The notes under the pieces were generated by a model, which was given only the letters and a program-made list of their open reading frames with translations, searched no databases and had not been told where the DNA came from. The translations under genes and the position numbers were made by a program. Of a stretch of 64,000 nucleotides of DNA, positions 9,218-17,463 are shown one piece after another (the first letter of the stretch is position 1; each line of letters begins with the position of its first letter). The stretch is taken from NCBI GenBank assembly GCA_016789105.1, contig JAEURN010000008.1:248001-312000 (forward strand), given 5' to 3'. This DNA is from Armatimonadota bacterium (GTDB lineage Bacteria > Armatimonadota > Fimbriimonadia > Fimbriimonadales > Fimbriimonadaceae).

Positions 9218-9966
9218 CCATTGCCGATAACATCCAAGACATCTGCGATGCGGTGAAGGAAGGGCCGTTGCGGATCGGCGGCCGCGGATCAAGTCGATGC
9301 CTGGGCAAAAACCCCCCAACCCTGAGCATGCAGAATTTTCACCATTTGGTTTATTACCGACCGGACGATCTGGTGGTGCGGGTCGGGGCCGGATTCTTGC
9401 TCGACGAACTGGCCGAACTGACGGCCAAAGATGGGCTTTGCCTCCCCATCCACCGTGGGTGGCTCGGATACACCGGTCAGACGGTTGGGGGGCTTGTCGC
9501 CACGGGGATGCCGCATTACCACCAAGAACAAACGGGCGCCGTCCGCGATTGGGTGACCGGAATGTCATTCGTCACGGGGGACGGTTCCATCGTCCGGTCG
9601 GGGGCAGATGTCGTCAAAAGCGTCGCCGGATTCGATATCCATCGGGCACTCGTTGGCTCTCGGGGAAGCCTTGCCGCGATTCTGGAAGTGGCGCTTCGGC
9701 TCAAGCCGGCTGGCCAGACCGATGGCGCCCGGGCGCCAGAGCCCGATAGGCCGCATTGGGCCAGTCGCGTGCCAACCGGGTGGGGAGAAGGCATCCGTGA
9801 CCCGTCGGGAAAATGGCTGTGGACAGAAGAACCGATAGCTCTTCCACCTTATGGTTGGTCTATACACCCAGATGGGCGGATGCTTGGGGAACAAAGCCCC
9901 TTGGCGGCGCGGTTCCGGGCAAACCTGAAGCAAGCCCTGGATCCCCAGGGTGTATTCTCTGAGTGA
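9214..9966 (+). CDS. glcE: FAD-binding oxidase subunit, GlcE-like
   Basis: This 250-residue protein has a PCMH-type FAD-binding domain (RIGGRGSSRCLGKNPP near the N-terminus; VRVGAGFLLDEL and RGWLGYTGQTVGGLVATGM in the body) and a short substrate-region tail ending ARFRANLKQALDPQGVFS, as in GlcE. It overlaps glcD by ATGA and the next gene by TGATG, so the three form one operon. The iron-sulfur subunit GlcF that completes glycolate oxidase is not found next to it. Confidence 0.85.
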   Translation: MTIADNIQDICDAVKEGPLRIGGRGSSRCLGKNPPTLSMQNFHHLVYYRPDDLVVRVGAGFLLDELAELTAKDGLCLPIHRGWLGYTGQTVGGLVATGMPHYHQEQTGAVRDWVTGMSFVTGDGSIVRSGADVVKSVAGFDIHRALVGSRGSLAAILEVALRLKPAGQTDGARAPEPDRPHWASRVPTGWGEGIRDPSGKWLWTEEPIALPPYGWSIHPDGRMLGEQSPLAARFRANLKQALDPQGVFSE

Positions 9967-11045
9967 TGGACAAGCGGACCCCGAGCCAGATCCTGCAGCA
10001 AGCCGAGGACTACTTGACTACCGAAGTCGCACCCAATGCCAATGCGGTCGATGGGAGCGAAGAGGCCTTGGCGCAGGCCCTGCAAGGGCTGAGGGATCGC
10101 GGTTTGATGGCCCTGCGCCGACCGGCAGAATATGGCGGGCCCGACCTGGACGAAACCTCTTTCCGGCTTTTCCAAGAGTCGGTTGCCCGCCGGAGCGGGT
10201 CTTTGGCATTTTTGCAAACCCAGCACCAGAGCGCGGTCAGCATGCTGGCCCGGTGGGGAAATGAGCCCCTCAAAGCCCGGCTCCTCCCGCACATGGCAGC
10301 CGACCGCTTGGTTGGGATCGGGTTCAGTCAACTCAGGAGGCCGGGGGATCCAATCCTAAAGGCAAAGGAGGCAGACGGGGGTTATCGGTTAGATGGCTTG
10401 GTGCCGTGGGTGACCGGCCATGGATTCTTTGGCGAATTCCTTGTCGGGGCCGCCCTGCCATCGGGTGAATCCCTCTTTGGGATTGTGCCGTTCCAAGACA
10501 CCGAGGCCAACGGCGGTTCCATCGTGTTTGAAGGGCCGATGCGCCTCGCCGCAATGGAATCTCCCCGGACAATGTCCGCAACCCTCACCAATTGGTTGAT
10601 ATCTTATGACGATACGGCGTTCATCAAACCTGCCGGATGGTTGGCTAACAATGACATGATCAACGTCACGCTGCAAGCCTGGTTTGCCTTGGGGTGCGCC
10701 CGGGCGGGCCTGGACATCGTGCATGCCGCTTCCGTCAAACGGGGGGCAGGGTTCCTCCTTGCCGCTTGGAAGGCCCTGGACGCGGAACTCGCCCGGTGCC
10801 GGGAAAAAATCTTGCAGAACGAGGATGACCTCCACGCCAGGCTGAGGGCCCGGGCCTGGGCGATCGATATGGCCGCCCGGTGCGCCCATGCGGGAGTCGC
10901 CGCCAGCTCGGGTGCTGCCAACAGTATCCACCACGACGCCCAACGCGTCTATCGCGAAGCGCTCGTCTACACGGTATCGGCCCAAACCACCGAGATCATG
11001 GAGGCAACCCTCGACCGTCTTGTGAGCCGGGGCGCTGACAGGTAA
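9966..11045 (+). CDS. Acyl-CoA dehydrogenase family protein
   Basis: The 359 residues have the acyl-CoA dehydrogenase layout: an N-terminal helical domain (LRDRGLMALRRPAEYGG is the typical AGLLGLSVPEEYGG position), a central beta domain (IGFSQLRRPG in place of the usual family A-x-TEP-x-x-GS motif) and a C-terminal helical bundle (AHAGVAASSGAANSIHHDAQRVYREALVYTV). The usual catalytic Glu cannot be placed confidently and the substrate is unknown. TGATG overlap with glcE shows coupling, suggesting that all three oxidise related carbon substrates; that link is inference. Confidence 0.75.
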   Translation: MDKRTPSQILQQAEDYLTTEVAPNANAVDGSEEALAQALQGLRDRGLMALRRPAEYGGPDLDETSFRLFQESVARRSGSLAFLQTQHQSAVSMLARWGNEPLKARLLPHMAADRLVGIGFSQLRRPGDPILKAKEADGGYRLDGLVPWVTGHGFFGEFLVGAALPSGESLFGIVPFQDTEANGGSIVFEGPMRLAAMESPRTMSATLTNWLISYDDTAFIKPAGWLANNDMINVTLQAWFALGCARAGLDIVHAASVKRGAGFLLAAWKALDAELARCREKILQNEDDLHARLRARAWAIDMAARCAHAGVAASSGAANSIHHDAQRVYREALVYTVSAQTTEIMEATLDRLVSRGADR

Positions 11046-11055
11046 AACCACGCCC

Positions 11056-11667
11056 ATGCCCAAAGCAATCTTCCTGATCGCTGCCGCGGTTGCCGCCGCC
11101 ACTGCCGGCGCAGACCGGATCATCTCAACCCCCATGGGCAAAAAAGTGCCGCAAAACGCGGCCAAGCTCGAATTCTTGTCCGTGCCCGGCCGAGACGCGT
11201 CGTTCGGGTGGATCGGGCTCGGCCTCACCAATTCCATCGAATTGGAACTGTCCGGCGAGAGATTCAACAACGACCGGGTCATACCCGGCCTCAACCTCTC
11301 TTACAACTACCTCACTCCCATCACGGACTTGGCACCCGGGGTCAGCGCCGGGATCCTGGACGCCACCGACCAAACCGCCGAAAGGCGTGCCGCCTATTTG
11401 GCTATTACCTACTACTTTGGGAATCTAGACATTTTCAACCAAGACACCCCCACAATCCTGACATTTGGCGGATGGTCGCGCGATGGCGGTGGGTTTTTCT
11501 TCAACATTTCCATCCCCTTGACCAACGAATTTCGCCTGATCGGGGACCACGACGGAGGCACGCTCACCGCGGGGGTGGAATACAAACCATTCCCCGAGGC
11601 CTCACTCAAGTACCTTTTCCGTGAGGGGGCGCCGGCCTTCGGGTTTTCCCTGCAAAAGAAGTTCTAG
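11056..11667 (+). CDS. Secreted barrel-like outer-membrane protein of unknown function
   Basis: This 203-residue protein has a signal peptide (about 1-18, AAATAGA cleavage region), then alternating beta-strand sequence ending in LQKKF. A terminal Phe after a beta-strand is typical of outer-membrane barrels. It shares style with the 169-residue protein at 22253 but I see no clear close homology. It lies 10 nt after the acyl-CoA dehydrogenase gene and overlaps the convergent plsC by 4 nt. Function unknown; the barrel call is inferred from strand pattern and C-terminus. Confidence 0.6.
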   Translation: MPKAIFLIAAAVAAATAGADRIISTPMGKKVPQNAAKLEFLSVPGRDASFGWIGLGLTNSIELELSGERFNNDRVIPGLNLSYNYLTPITDLAPGVSAGILDATDQTAERRAAYLAITYYFGNLDIFNQDTPTILTFGGWSRDGGGFFFNISIPLTNEFRLIGDHDGGTLTAGVEYKPFPEASLKYLFREGAPAFGFSLQKKF

Positions 11668-12314
11668 TCCAGGGGATCCAATTCCAGGCCTGCTTGCGTG
11701 CATGCCTGGTGCAAGCGCCCGGTGAGGGCCTTGACAAACAGGGTTCGGTTCTCCCGCTCGCTGGATCCTGTCGCTGTGTCTTGATAGGTGAAGGCCGGGC
11801 CGAAACAGACAACCAGCTTGGTCCGCCGAGGGAACAATTTGCCTTTGGGCAACATGGCGGCAGCCCCCGCAATACCGACCGGCAAGATCTTTGCCCCCGA
11901 CTTTTTGGCAATCATCGCCGTGCCGATCTGGATGTCTCCCAAACGGCGGCCATCCCCCCGCGTCCCCTCCGGAAAAATCAAAATCGCCGCACCGTGTTCC
12001 AATTCGGCCAAGGTCAGACGGATCGCCGCACTGTCCCCTTCGCCACGGCCGACCGGGAACGCTCCTAGGCTGCGGATCAGCGGGCCCAACGGGAAAAAGA
12101 ACAGTTCCTTTTTGGCCATGAAACGTAAGATTCGAGGACAGACAGATCCCACCAAAGGAGGGTCGATATGGCTGGTGTGGATCGGGGCGACCAACAGGGG
12201 GCCTTCCGCAGGGACGTTCTCCAAGCCGCGGACTTCCAGCCGTCCAAGGGGGCGGAAGAAAAATGTCCGGCAAAACCACCCTGCGAACCGGTACCACCGC
12301 CCGTTTTGCGCCAT
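11664..12314 (-). CDS. plsC: 1-acyl-sn-glycerol-3-phosphate acyltransferase
   Basis: Transfers an acyl chain to lysophosphatidic acid to make phosphatidic acid at the inner membrane. The 216-residue protein has the catalytic HTSHID (H-x4-D) box, the FPEGTR substrate box and the downstream VGIAGAA block. ATG 12314 was preferred over TTG 12323 because a CATAAT box lies 8 nt upstream and there is no Shine-Dalgarno. cdsA and plsX elsewhere in the window belong to the same phospholipid route. Confidence 0.92.
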   Translation of the reverse strand: MAQNGRWYRFAGWFCRTFFFRPLGRLEVRGLENVPAEGPLLVAPIHTSHIDPPLVGSVCPRILRFMAKKELFFFPLGPLIRSLGAFPVGRGEGDSAAIRLTLAELEHGAAILIFPEGTRGDGRRLGDIQIGTAMIAKKSGAKILPVGIAGAAAMLPKGKLFPRRTKLVVCFGPAFTYQDTATGSSERENRTLFVKALTGRLHQACTQAGLELDPLD

Positions 12315-12322
12315 CGACCGCA

Positions 12323-12328
12323 ATTATG
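12323..12328 (-). promoter_or_regulatory. Candidate leaderless -10 box of plsC
   Basis: CATAAT on the minus strand ends 8 nt before ATG 12314. It deviates by one base from the TANNNT boxes seen elsewhere. Confidence 0.35.
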
Positions 12329-12400
12329 CCTCATGCGGCCAAAATCGCAATTATCGCCAAATAACATTCGTAATCCATTACATATCATTTGGCAAAGACC

Positions 12401-12736
12401 ATGGCCCATGTCCAGCAGAGCAATCACGGAGAATCAGTCAACCGATCGATCCTGCAAATGGCCAAACATGTGAACCAACAAACCCAACTTTTGCTCCTTG
12501 ACCTGGAAAACGGTGTCCGGTGTGACGCCCTCCAAAGCCGGCTAGGTGGGCTGAGCGGAGCTGTCATCCAGATGGAAAACCTGCTCAATGCCTGCCAAGG
12601 GATTCTCGGGAACGGCATCATCCAAAACCAAAATGGGCATCCCGGCCGGCGTCGGCCGCATTGCCCGCCCCCAGCAGGGGTGCCTGTCGCGACCGACTGG
12701 AACCGGCACCCGAACCGGAAACTTGACCGAGATTGA
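12401..12736 (+). CDS. Small protein A of a tandem paralogous pair (unknown)
   Basis: A 111-residue protein from ATG 12401, without a strong Shine-Dalgarno. The segment LLLLDLENGVRCDALQSR (about 30-47), followed by a predicted helix, aligns without gaps to LFLLDIAAGVPVEGLERR in the next gene: L-x-LLD-x3-GV-x4-L-x-x-R, then L-x-x-AV. The C-terminal ~35 residues are Pro/Arg/His-rich and may be less constrained. No known family recognised. The shared segment argues that both ORFs are real genes that arose by duplication. Confidence 0.5.
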   Translation: MAHVQQSNHGESVNRSILQMAKHVNQQTQLLLLDLENGVRCDALQSRLGGLSGAVIQMENLLNACQGILGNGIIQNQNGHPGRRRPHCPPPAGVPVATDWNRHPNRKLDRD

Positions 12737-12784
12737 GCAAAATCCCCCTCTCGGAAACAGCGTTTTTCTGGCGACAATGGGGAC

Positions 12785-13084
12785 ATGGACAGGTCTGTCG
12801 AGCGGCTCAAAAACAGGGTCAAGTCCGGCCCCGTCAGTTTTGAAGCCATCCGACTCCACGAGGTCTCCACGCTCTTCTTGCTCGACATCGCGGCAGGTGT
12901 GCCGGTAGAAGGGCTCGAAAGACGCGCGGGAGAACTCCAGCAGGCTGTCGCGGACTTACGGAATGCCCTTGGAGATGCCGTTGCCGAGAACCTCCCCACA
13001 ACCGATAGTGAGGTACCAATCGCGGCATGCCGCAAGTGCCTTCTGCAACCTGGAGAAAAGCGGAACAATCAGAACTCGGTTTGA
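12785..13084 (+). CDS. Small protein B of a tandem paralogous pair (unknown)
   Basis: This 99-residue, mostly helical protein carries the block LFLLDIAAGVPVEGLERR shared with its upstream neighbour, continuing into a helix (GELQQAVADLRNALGDAV). The C-terminus has a CRKC pair (about 83-86) that could bind metal. A GACAAT box lies 6 nt before the ATG. It overlaps the convergent photolyase gene by 16 nt. No known family recognised. Confidence 0.55.
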   Translation: MDRSVERLKNRVKSGPVSFEAIRLHEVSTLFLLDIAAGVPVEGLERRAGELQQAVADLRNALGDAVAENLPTTDSEVPIAACRKCLLQPGEKRNNQNSV

Positions 13085-14457
13085 AACAACGCGATGGCCT
13101 TTGCTTTTTGGACCGCATGGTCGACCAGCGGATCCGGATAACCCGGAGGAGTGACCAAATTTCGGGTTCCGTCGGGCGAGAAGGGCCAATGAACCGATTC
13201 GGAATCCAGGCCGCGCAATTCAGGAACCCATTCGCGGATGAATTCACCCTCCGGGTCAAACTTGCGGCTTTGCAACACCGGGTTGAAAATCCGGAAATAG
13301 GGCTGGGCATCCGCGCCCGTCCCCGCAGACCACTGCCATCCCCCGTTGTTGCTGGCCAGGTCGAAATCCAGAAGATTATCGGCAAAATACGCCTCGCCAA
13401 GCCGCCAATCTAGCAAGAGGTCTTTGGTCAGGAACATCGCGGTCACCATCCGCAGGCGGTTGTGCATCCAGCCGGTTGCGGCAAAGCAACGCATGGCGGC
13501 ATCCACCAACGGGTACCCGGTTTGGCCCGCCTTCCAAAGGTCAAATGAGCCGGGGTCGCCCGGCCACTCCAATCCCTGGTATTGCGGGTTGAACGCGCGA
13601 CCTGCCCCGACTTCGGGGAAGTTGGCGAGGATCATGTGATAGAACTCCCGCCAAATCAACTCGTTCTCCCAAGTTTCCGCCCCGGGCGAGCCATCGGCCC
13701 GGGCAACCCGCAAGCATTCCCGGATGCTAATCGTGCCGAACCGGAGGGCCGTGCTGAGCCCGCTGGTTCCGAGCCGCGATGGGGTGTCCCGGTCAATCTT
13801 GTAGTTGGGGAGCTTCGCCGCAAACTGCGCAAGCTGGCCCCGCGCGGCGTCTTCGCCCGGCTCCACAACTAGGCGGCCGCAACCTTGGAACCCGATATGT
13901 TCCAGAGTGGGGTTGCCGACCTGGCCGACATTGACCCTGGCCGGCCGTTTCAACCGGGATAGATCTGGATCTTTGGGCGCGAAATCTTGGCTGACCACCG
14001 ATGCCTGCCATGCCCGCCGATAGGGCGAATAAACCCGGTACGGCGTCCCATCATCCTTGACCACTTGTTGCTTTTCCCGCACCAGATGGTCGAGCACCGT
14101 TTGGAACCGCTCCCCCAACACCTCCCGAATGCGACTGTCCCGGCTAACGGCGTAGGGGTCGTCGTCATGGGCGGCAACCACCCAATCCGCTCCCAGGTCT
14201 TGGGCTAAGGCCGGGATCAGCTCGACCGGGTCGCCGACGAGCGTGACCAAGGCCCCCGTTTTCCGGAAGATCTCTTCGAGGGATTGGTGGATGAATTGAA
14301 CCCGGCGGTCTTGCCGGTTGGGCAGCCGATCCAAAATGTTGGCGTCGTACACAAAAGCCAAACACACCTCACGGCAATGCTGGGTGGCAAAGGTCAGCGC
14401 CGCATGGTCGGTCAACCGGAGGTCGCGTCGCAGCCAGACAATCGCTCGGTCAGGCAC
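13069..14457 (-). CDS. phrB: Deoxyribodipyrimidine photolyase
   Basis: Light-driven, FADH-dependent repair of cyclobutane pyrimidine dimers. The 462 residues comprise the N-terminal alpha/beta antenna domain (IVWLRRDLRLTDHAAL, residues 5-20) and the helical FAD domain with WENELIWREFY, DAAMRCFAATGWMHNRLRMVTAMFL and the diagnostic NNGGWQWSAGTGADAQPYFR. It is preceded closely by the uracil-DNA glycosylase gene on the same strand (3 nt gap), forming a small repair cluster. Start GTG at 14457. Confidence 0.96.
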   Translation of the reverse strand: MPDRAIVWLRRDLRLTDHAALTFATQHCREVCLAFVYDANILDRLPNRQDRRVQFIHQSLEEIFRKTGALVTLVGDPVELIPALAQDLGADWVVAAHDDDPYAVSRDSRIREVLGERFQTVLDHLVREKQQVVKDDGTPYRVYSPYRRAWQASVVSQDFAPKDPDLSRLKRPARVNVGQVGNPTLEHIGFQGCGRLVVEPGEDAARGQLAQFAAKLPNYKIDRDTPSRLGTSGLSTALRFGTISIRECLRVARADGSPGAETWENELIWREFYHMILANFPEVGAGRAFNPQYQGLEWPGDPGSFDLWKAGQTGYPLVDAAMRCFAATGWMHNRLRMVTAMFLTKDLLLDWRLGEAYFADNLLDFDLASNNGGWQWSAGTGADAQPYFRIFNPVLQSRKFDPEGEFIREWVPELRGLDSESVHWPFSPDGTRNLVTPPGYPDPLVDHAVQKAKAIALFQTEF

Positions 14458-14460
14458 GGT

Positions 14461-15093
14461 CTAATCTACGGCACGCGGGGCCACGGTGTCGGCGGCTTTT
14501 CGCCGAAGTTCTTGGGCGGCTGACCATGCCTTCCCGATGTCGGCCACCAAAAGGCCGTAACCGCCATCGCCGGAAATGTTCTGTTGCCGCAAGATGTAGC
14601 TTGGGTGCAAGGTTGCAATCGCCGTTTTTGCGTAAGAGCAAGGGAAGTAGAGTCCGCGCTCCTTTGTGATCTTGAAATCTTTCTTGATGAGGTTTTTGGC
14701 ACTGGGTGCGCCGATTGCCAGGATGACAAAGGGGGCGATCAGCGCCAGTTGGGGGATCAGCCAATCACGGCACGCTTCCGTTTCTGCAGGTGTGGGAGGG
14801 CGGTTTTGCGGCTTGCCCGACCCCCAATCTGCGGCCCGGCACTTGACCGTGTTGCAGATGTAAACCATCTTACGGTTCAGCCCGTTTTCGGCAAGGGCTT
14901 GGTCGAGCATTTGGCCGCTCCGGCCGACGAAGGGCCGGCCCGACCGGTCTTCTTGGTCGCCAGGGCCCTCGCCGACCAGCACCAGCGGGCTTGCCGGGTC
15001 GCCCTCGCCGAAAACAACGTTTAGCCGCCGCTCGCTCAAGCCGCAACGGGTGCAGGATTCGCACTCGGCCTTCAGGGCTTCAAGATCCGCCAT
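14461..15093 (-). CDS. Family 4 uracil-DNA glycosylase (4Fe-4S)
   Basis: Removes uracil from deaminated DNA. The 210-residue protein has the family-4 cysteine ligands: C-x2-C-x2-C near the N-terminus (residues 11-17) and later Cys in CNTVKCR and EACRDWL. The catalytic motif GEGPGDQEDRSGRPFVG is present and the C-terminal HPSYILRQ motif supplies the active-site His. It overlaps the upstream HIT gene by 14 nt and is followed by the photolyase gene. Confidence 0.94.
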   Translation of the reverse strand: MADLEALKAECESCTRCGLSERRLNVVFGEGDPASPLVLVGEGPGDQEDRSGRPFVGRSGQMLDQALAENGLNRKMVYICNTVKCRAADWGSGKPQNRPPTPAETEACRDWLIPQLALIAPFVILAIGAPSAKNLIKKDFKITKERGLYFPCSYAKTAIATLHPSYILRQQNISGDGGYGLLVADIGKAWSAAQELRRKAADTVAPRAVD

Positions 15094-15577
15094 ACTTCGC
15101 TTGCTCCAACAGGTCGTAGGTGGTTTCCAACGATTGCGGGATCACCCGCACGCCGCCGACCGAAGTCATGTAGTTGGTGTCGCCGTTCCACCTGGGCACG
15201 ATATGCCAATGGAGGTGGCTGGGGATGCCCGCACCGCCCGCCGTGCCGATGTTGAGCCCGATATTGAACCCATCCGGCCGAAACGCCGCCTTGATCCACC
15301 CCACCGCGTCGCGGATTAGTTGTTGGACCTCAAGCAGCTCATCATCCGCCAAGTCGCCAATTTCAGCCGTATGGCGGTACGGCGCGACCATCACATGGCC
15401 ACTCGTGTAGGGGTATTTGTTGAGGATCACGAACGCGGTTGCGCCCCGGTGGAGGATCAAATTTTCTCGATCGTTCTGCAAGGCCGGGAGATCGACGAAG
15501 ATGCAACCGCCTTTCCTTTCGTGGTCAGCCGATTTGACGTAGTCGAACCGCCACGGTGCCCAAAGTTGCTCCGCCAT
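15080..15577 (-). CDS. HIT family nucleotide hydrolase/transferase
   Basis: The 165-residue protein has the histidine-triad motif HLHWHIVPRW near residues 115-124 and the N-terminal LWAPWRFDYV block common in Ap4A-phosphorylase-like bacterial HIT proteins. Likely substrate is a dinucleoside polyphosphate or adenylated compound. ATG 15577 fits family starts better than the 21-nt longer reading. It leads the HIT-udg-phrB unit on the minus strand. Confidence 0.9.
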   Translation of the reverse strand: MAEQLWAPWRFDYVKSADHERKGGCIFVDLPALQNDRENLILHRGATAFVILNKYPYTSGHVMVAPYRHTAEIGDLADDELLEVQQLIRDAVGWIKAAFRPDGFNIGLNIGTAGGAGIPSHLHWHIVPRWNGDTNYMTSVGGVRVIPQSLETTYDLLEQAKYGGS

Positions 15578-15648
15578 CAGCCCATTTTGCCAGATCAAGG
15601 GCCTGGGCCCTCATTGGATTATTCATTTTGTTTTTCCATAATTTATTT

Positions 15649-16098
15649 ATGTCCCACATAAAATTTGCTTCCTTCACCATTGTCATCGCTGCCACCTTTG
15701 CATTAGTTGGGTGCGGCGGTGCCATCGGCTCGTTTGAAGGCATCGACCCGCGCGTCACTGTCATTTCTGACCTACAAAGCAAGTCGTTCCGATTCGATTG
15801 GTTTCCAGTTGGGAATCCAATCAAAGACAGTCTCGGCAGTTTCTCTTTGGAGTTCGGCGTGTTCGACTCTCAAAATGCCGCGCCCTTCACGATTGTGGAG
15901 GACGATGGGGGCTCCGCCACAGGTTCGGCTCAACTCATGGGCGACAACCTGCAATTCACGATCCAGGCAGTGGCAACAGGCAGCGTGTTTGCCGCAGGGG
16001 AGACCCGTCTCCTCAAAATTGAATCCGACCAGAATGACGGTCGAATCCGATTCACCGATCAAGTCACTGGGAGGGAGGTCACTTCCAGTCCACAATAG
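15649..16098 (+). CDS. Putative lipoprotein of unknown function
   Basis: The 149-residue product begins with a lipoprotein signal ending in the lipobox LVGC (Cys about 21), followed by a beta-rich domain of about 125 residues (FRFDWFPVGNPI, LGSFSLEFGVFD). A longer reading from 15556 was rejected because the signal peptide begins at this ATG. The region before it is unusually A/T-rich. The membrane-protein gene follows after only 3 nt. Function not recognised. Confidence 0.6.
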   Translation: MSHIKFASFTIVIAATFALVGCGGAIGSFEGIDPRVTVISDLQSKSFRFDWFPVGNPIKDSLGSFSLEFGVFDSQNAAPFTIVEDDGGSATGSAQLMGDNLQFTIQAVATGSVFAAGETRLLKIESDQNDGRIRFTDQVTGREVTSSPQ

Positions 16099-16101
16099 GG
16101 C

Positions 16102-16548
16102 ATGGCCAAGCGCGCCGAAAAACTTTTCCGAAGTGTCCCCCTCATGGCCATCTTGATGGCCGCATTTGTAGCGGCTTGGCCCCTGATCCGGTCACTCAAT
16201 GGAGAAGGTGGCTGGCTTGTTGGCGCAGGAATCGCACCGGCTTGCCTGGCCGCCGCAGCAGGCATACTCTGCCTTGGTTCGATTTTCAATGGTTCGGGAT
16301 TTCTAGACCGCCGATGGGATCGCCTGCCTTTGGCACGAGGATTGTTCTTGGCGGCGGCGGCGGTATTTGTCATCGCTAAGTTGGGCCTGCCCTCGGTTTG
16401 GCCATTGTTTGCCGACCTTGGTAGTGCCCCCATCCGGACGGTTGTGACCACTGTCGGATTGGTTGGGTTAGCCCAGCTTTGTGCCGGACTCAAGGCTAAG
16501 GCAGACCAAGCCCTGGCCTACCAACTCGATTCTGAGGCGATCCTTTAA
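16102..16548 (+). CDS. Four-helix membrane protein (DUF2975-like)
   Basis: The 148-residue protein has four predicted membrane helices (about 14-31, 38-60, 78-96 and 110-128). Its size, topology and the immediately following small XRE-type regulator match the conserved DUF2975-plus-regulator pair; the family call is tentative because the sequence is divergent. It starts 3 nt after the lipoprotein stop. Confidence 0.6.
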   Translation: MAKRAEKLFRSVPLMAILMAAFVAAWPLIRSLNGEGGWLVGAGIAPACLAAAAGILCLGSIFNGSGFLDRRWDRLPLARGLFLAAAAVFVIAKLGLPSVWPLFADLGSAPIRTVVTTVGLVGLAQLCAGLKAKADQALAYQLDSEAIL

Positions 16549-16552
16549 GACT

Positions 16553-16786
16553 ATGCCGATCATCGTCAAGCTCGACGTTGTCCTCGCAAAGCGGAAAATG
16601 CTTTCCAAGGATCTCGCGCAAGCCATTGGAATTTCGGAAGTGAACCTCTCGCTGCTTAAAAAGGGGCATGTGAAAGGCATCCGGTTTGGCACGTTGGAAT
16701 CCATCTGTGAATGCCTGCAATGCCAACCGGGCGATTTGTTGGAATATGTGCCCGTCGAACCGTTTCAAAGCAGCGTGGCCGGCTGA
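16553..16786 (+). CDS. XRE/Cro-type helix-turn-helix regulator
   Basis: The 77-residue protein is little more than one HTH domain: MLSKDLAQAIGISEVNLSLLKKG is helix-turn-helix, followed by IRFGTLESICECLQCQPGDLLEY, the typical end of small Cro/C1 regulators of the YozG type. ATG 16553 is 4 nt after the membrane-protein gene, with which it probably forms a regulatory pair. Confidence 0.85.
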   Translation: MPIIVKLDVVLAKRKMLSKDLAQAIGISEVNLSLLKKGHVKGIRFGTLESICECLQCQPGDLLEYVPVEPFQSSVAG

Positions 16787-16793
16787 CCAGGGA

Positions 16794-17360
16794 TCAGACT
16801 TCGCTGGCCAGGATGATCGCCTCGGCGACCTCGCGCATGGATTTGCGGGCATTCATGGACTGGGTCTGGATCCGCCGGTAAGCCTCCGATTCGTCCAGGC
16901 CTTGATCCTTCATCAGGATGCCTTTGGCTTTTTCAATGGCGCGCCTCGCTTCGAGCCGTTCTGTCAAGTCGGAAATCTCCCGGTTAAGGATTTGGTTGCT
17001 TTCAAACCGTGACCGGGCGACTTCGATGGCCGGGCCGAGGTCGCTGGGTTTGAACGGCTTGACCAAATATCCGAAGACCCCCGCCTCCTTGGCCCGTTCG
17101 ATTAATTCCGAATCGCTGTAGGCGGTCAGCAAGACGGTGGGGGCAAGGCCTTCTTCGGCGATTTGGCCGGCCGCATCGATGCCGTCCAGCGAGGGCATTT
17201 TCACATCGAGAAGGCAGACATCGGGGGATTCGCTCTTCGTCAGCGAAACGGCCGCTAAGCCGTCTTCCGCCTCGGCCACCACCTGGTAGCCAAGGGTTTC
17301 GAGCATTTGCCGCAAGTCCAAACGGATAATCGGATCGTCATCCGCAATGAGTACACGCAT
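16794..17360 (-). CDS. Response regulator with ANTAR RNA-binding output domain
   Basis: The N-terminal receiver domain (MRVLIADDDPIIRLDL; phosphoacceptor Asp in CLLDVKMP near residue 54; Lys in LVKPFKP near 104) is followed by a coiled linker and a C-terminal ANTAR domain (ARRAIEKAKGILMKDQGLDESEAYRRIQ). ANTAR proteins act as phosphorylation-controlled antiterminators that bind paired hexaloop hairpins in nascent RNA. The 188-residue start at 17360 has AAGGA upstream. No partner kinase or target leader is seen nearby. Confidence 0.93.
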   Translation of the reverse strand: MRVLIADDDPIIRLDLRQMLETLGYQVVAEAEDGLAAVSLTKSESPDVCLLDVKMPSLDGIDAAGQIAEEGLAPTVLLTAYSDSELIERAKEAGVFGYLVKPFKPSDLGPAIEVARSRFESNQILNREISDLTERLEARRAIEKAKGILMKDQGLDESEAYRRIQTQSMNARKSMREVAEAIILASEV

Positions 17361-17450
17361 CGTGTTTCCTTGACCCCCAATCGGGACGACACCGCATCGT
17401 GGCGCAATGGAGGTTGATGAAAGATACCAAAATTCCCCCACCTCTCGGGA

Positions 17451-17456
17451 TAAACT
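17451..17456 (+). promoter_or_regulatory. Leaderless -10 box of the fumarylacetoacetase operon
   Basis: TAAACT ends 7 nt before GTG 17464, the same hexamer and spacing as at glcD. No Shine-Dalgarno precedes the start. Confidence 0.55.
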
Positions 17457-17463
17457 CCCCAGC

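Noticed and set aside
15556-15648. Longer N-terminus for the lipoprotein at 15649
   Set aside because: The added residues precede a complete lipoprotein signal peptide that begins at ATG 15649, and they overlap the start region of the divergent HIT gene.
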